From contig CAMGDK010000090.1 of assembly GCA_946042285.1 (NCBI GenBank), forward strand, positions 1-6,075: a DNA stretch of 6,075 nt, in the 5' to 3' direction. Under the pieces are notes generated by a model. That model made no database searches, was not told the DNA's origin, and worked only from the letters and a program-made list of their open reading frames with translations. Source of the stretch: an uncultured Clostridia bacterium. Its GTDB lineage: Bacteria; Bacillota; Clostridia; Oscillospirales; Acutalibacteraceae. Below, piece after piece: positions 6,070-6,075 of this stretch (position 1 is the stretch's first letter; the number at the start of each line of letters is the position of its first letter). The position numbers and the translations under genes were made by a program.

Positions 6070-6075
6070 ATACAA

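Noticed and set aside
6070..6075. TTG at the last bases of the window as the start of the aminotransferase.
   Set aside because: It is simply where the window ends; the ATG at 6069 fits the family N-terminus better and upstream signals cannot be seen.

Overview
The window looks like ordinary chromosome from a low-G+C Firmicute, most likely an anaerobic gut-type clostridium (Oscillospiraceae or Lachnospiraceae-like). The evidence is the AT-rich intergenic DNA, consensus sigma-A-type promoters, purine-rich ribosome binding sites, a cysteine-rich clostridial style of FeoB, and an NrdR very close to the Firmicutes consensus. This placement is inferred from sequence style only; no marker gene fixes the genus.

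Layout, left to right. Positions 1-149 (minus strand) hold the first 49 codons of an NAD-dependent aldehyde dehydrogenase resembling methylmalonate-semialdehyde dehydrogenase. A divergent promoter region (150-287) separates it from feoA-feoB (288-2542, plus strand), a translationally coupled ferrous iron uptake operon. A 9-bp inverted repeat in this region touches the -35 elements of both divergent promoters. A strong hairpin (2550-2582) lies between the convergent feoB and nrdR and probably terminates transcription from both sides. nrdR (2608-3051, minus) encodes the ribonucleotide reductase repressor. It has its own promoter, with a near-consensus NrdR box between -35 and -10. Upstream of it on the minus strand are three tightly packed genes, transcribed right to left: a class I aminotransferase (4813-6069, 5' end at the window edge), a xylose-isomerase-like TIM-barrel protein (4022-4816) and an EamA/DMT-family membrane transporter (3147-4034). 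Their 4-nt and 13-nt overlaps point to one operon.

How the genes fit together. FeoA and FeoB form a standard Fe(II) importer. NrdR is a DNA-synthesis regulator that probably controls itself here as well as ribonucleotide reductase genes outside the window. The aminotransferase, TIM-barrel and transporter genes look like a small metabolic cassette (amino-group transfer, sugar or small-molecule isomerisation, and transport), but the substrate cannot be read from the sequence.

No tRNA, rRNA, CRISPR array, insertion sequence or phage gene was seen, and no gene is visibly broken. I found no convincing new biological system. The points most worth a second look are the NrdR box inside the nrdR promoter, the palindrome between the divergent promoters, the extra cysteines in the FeoB pore, and the uncharacterised three-gene cassette.
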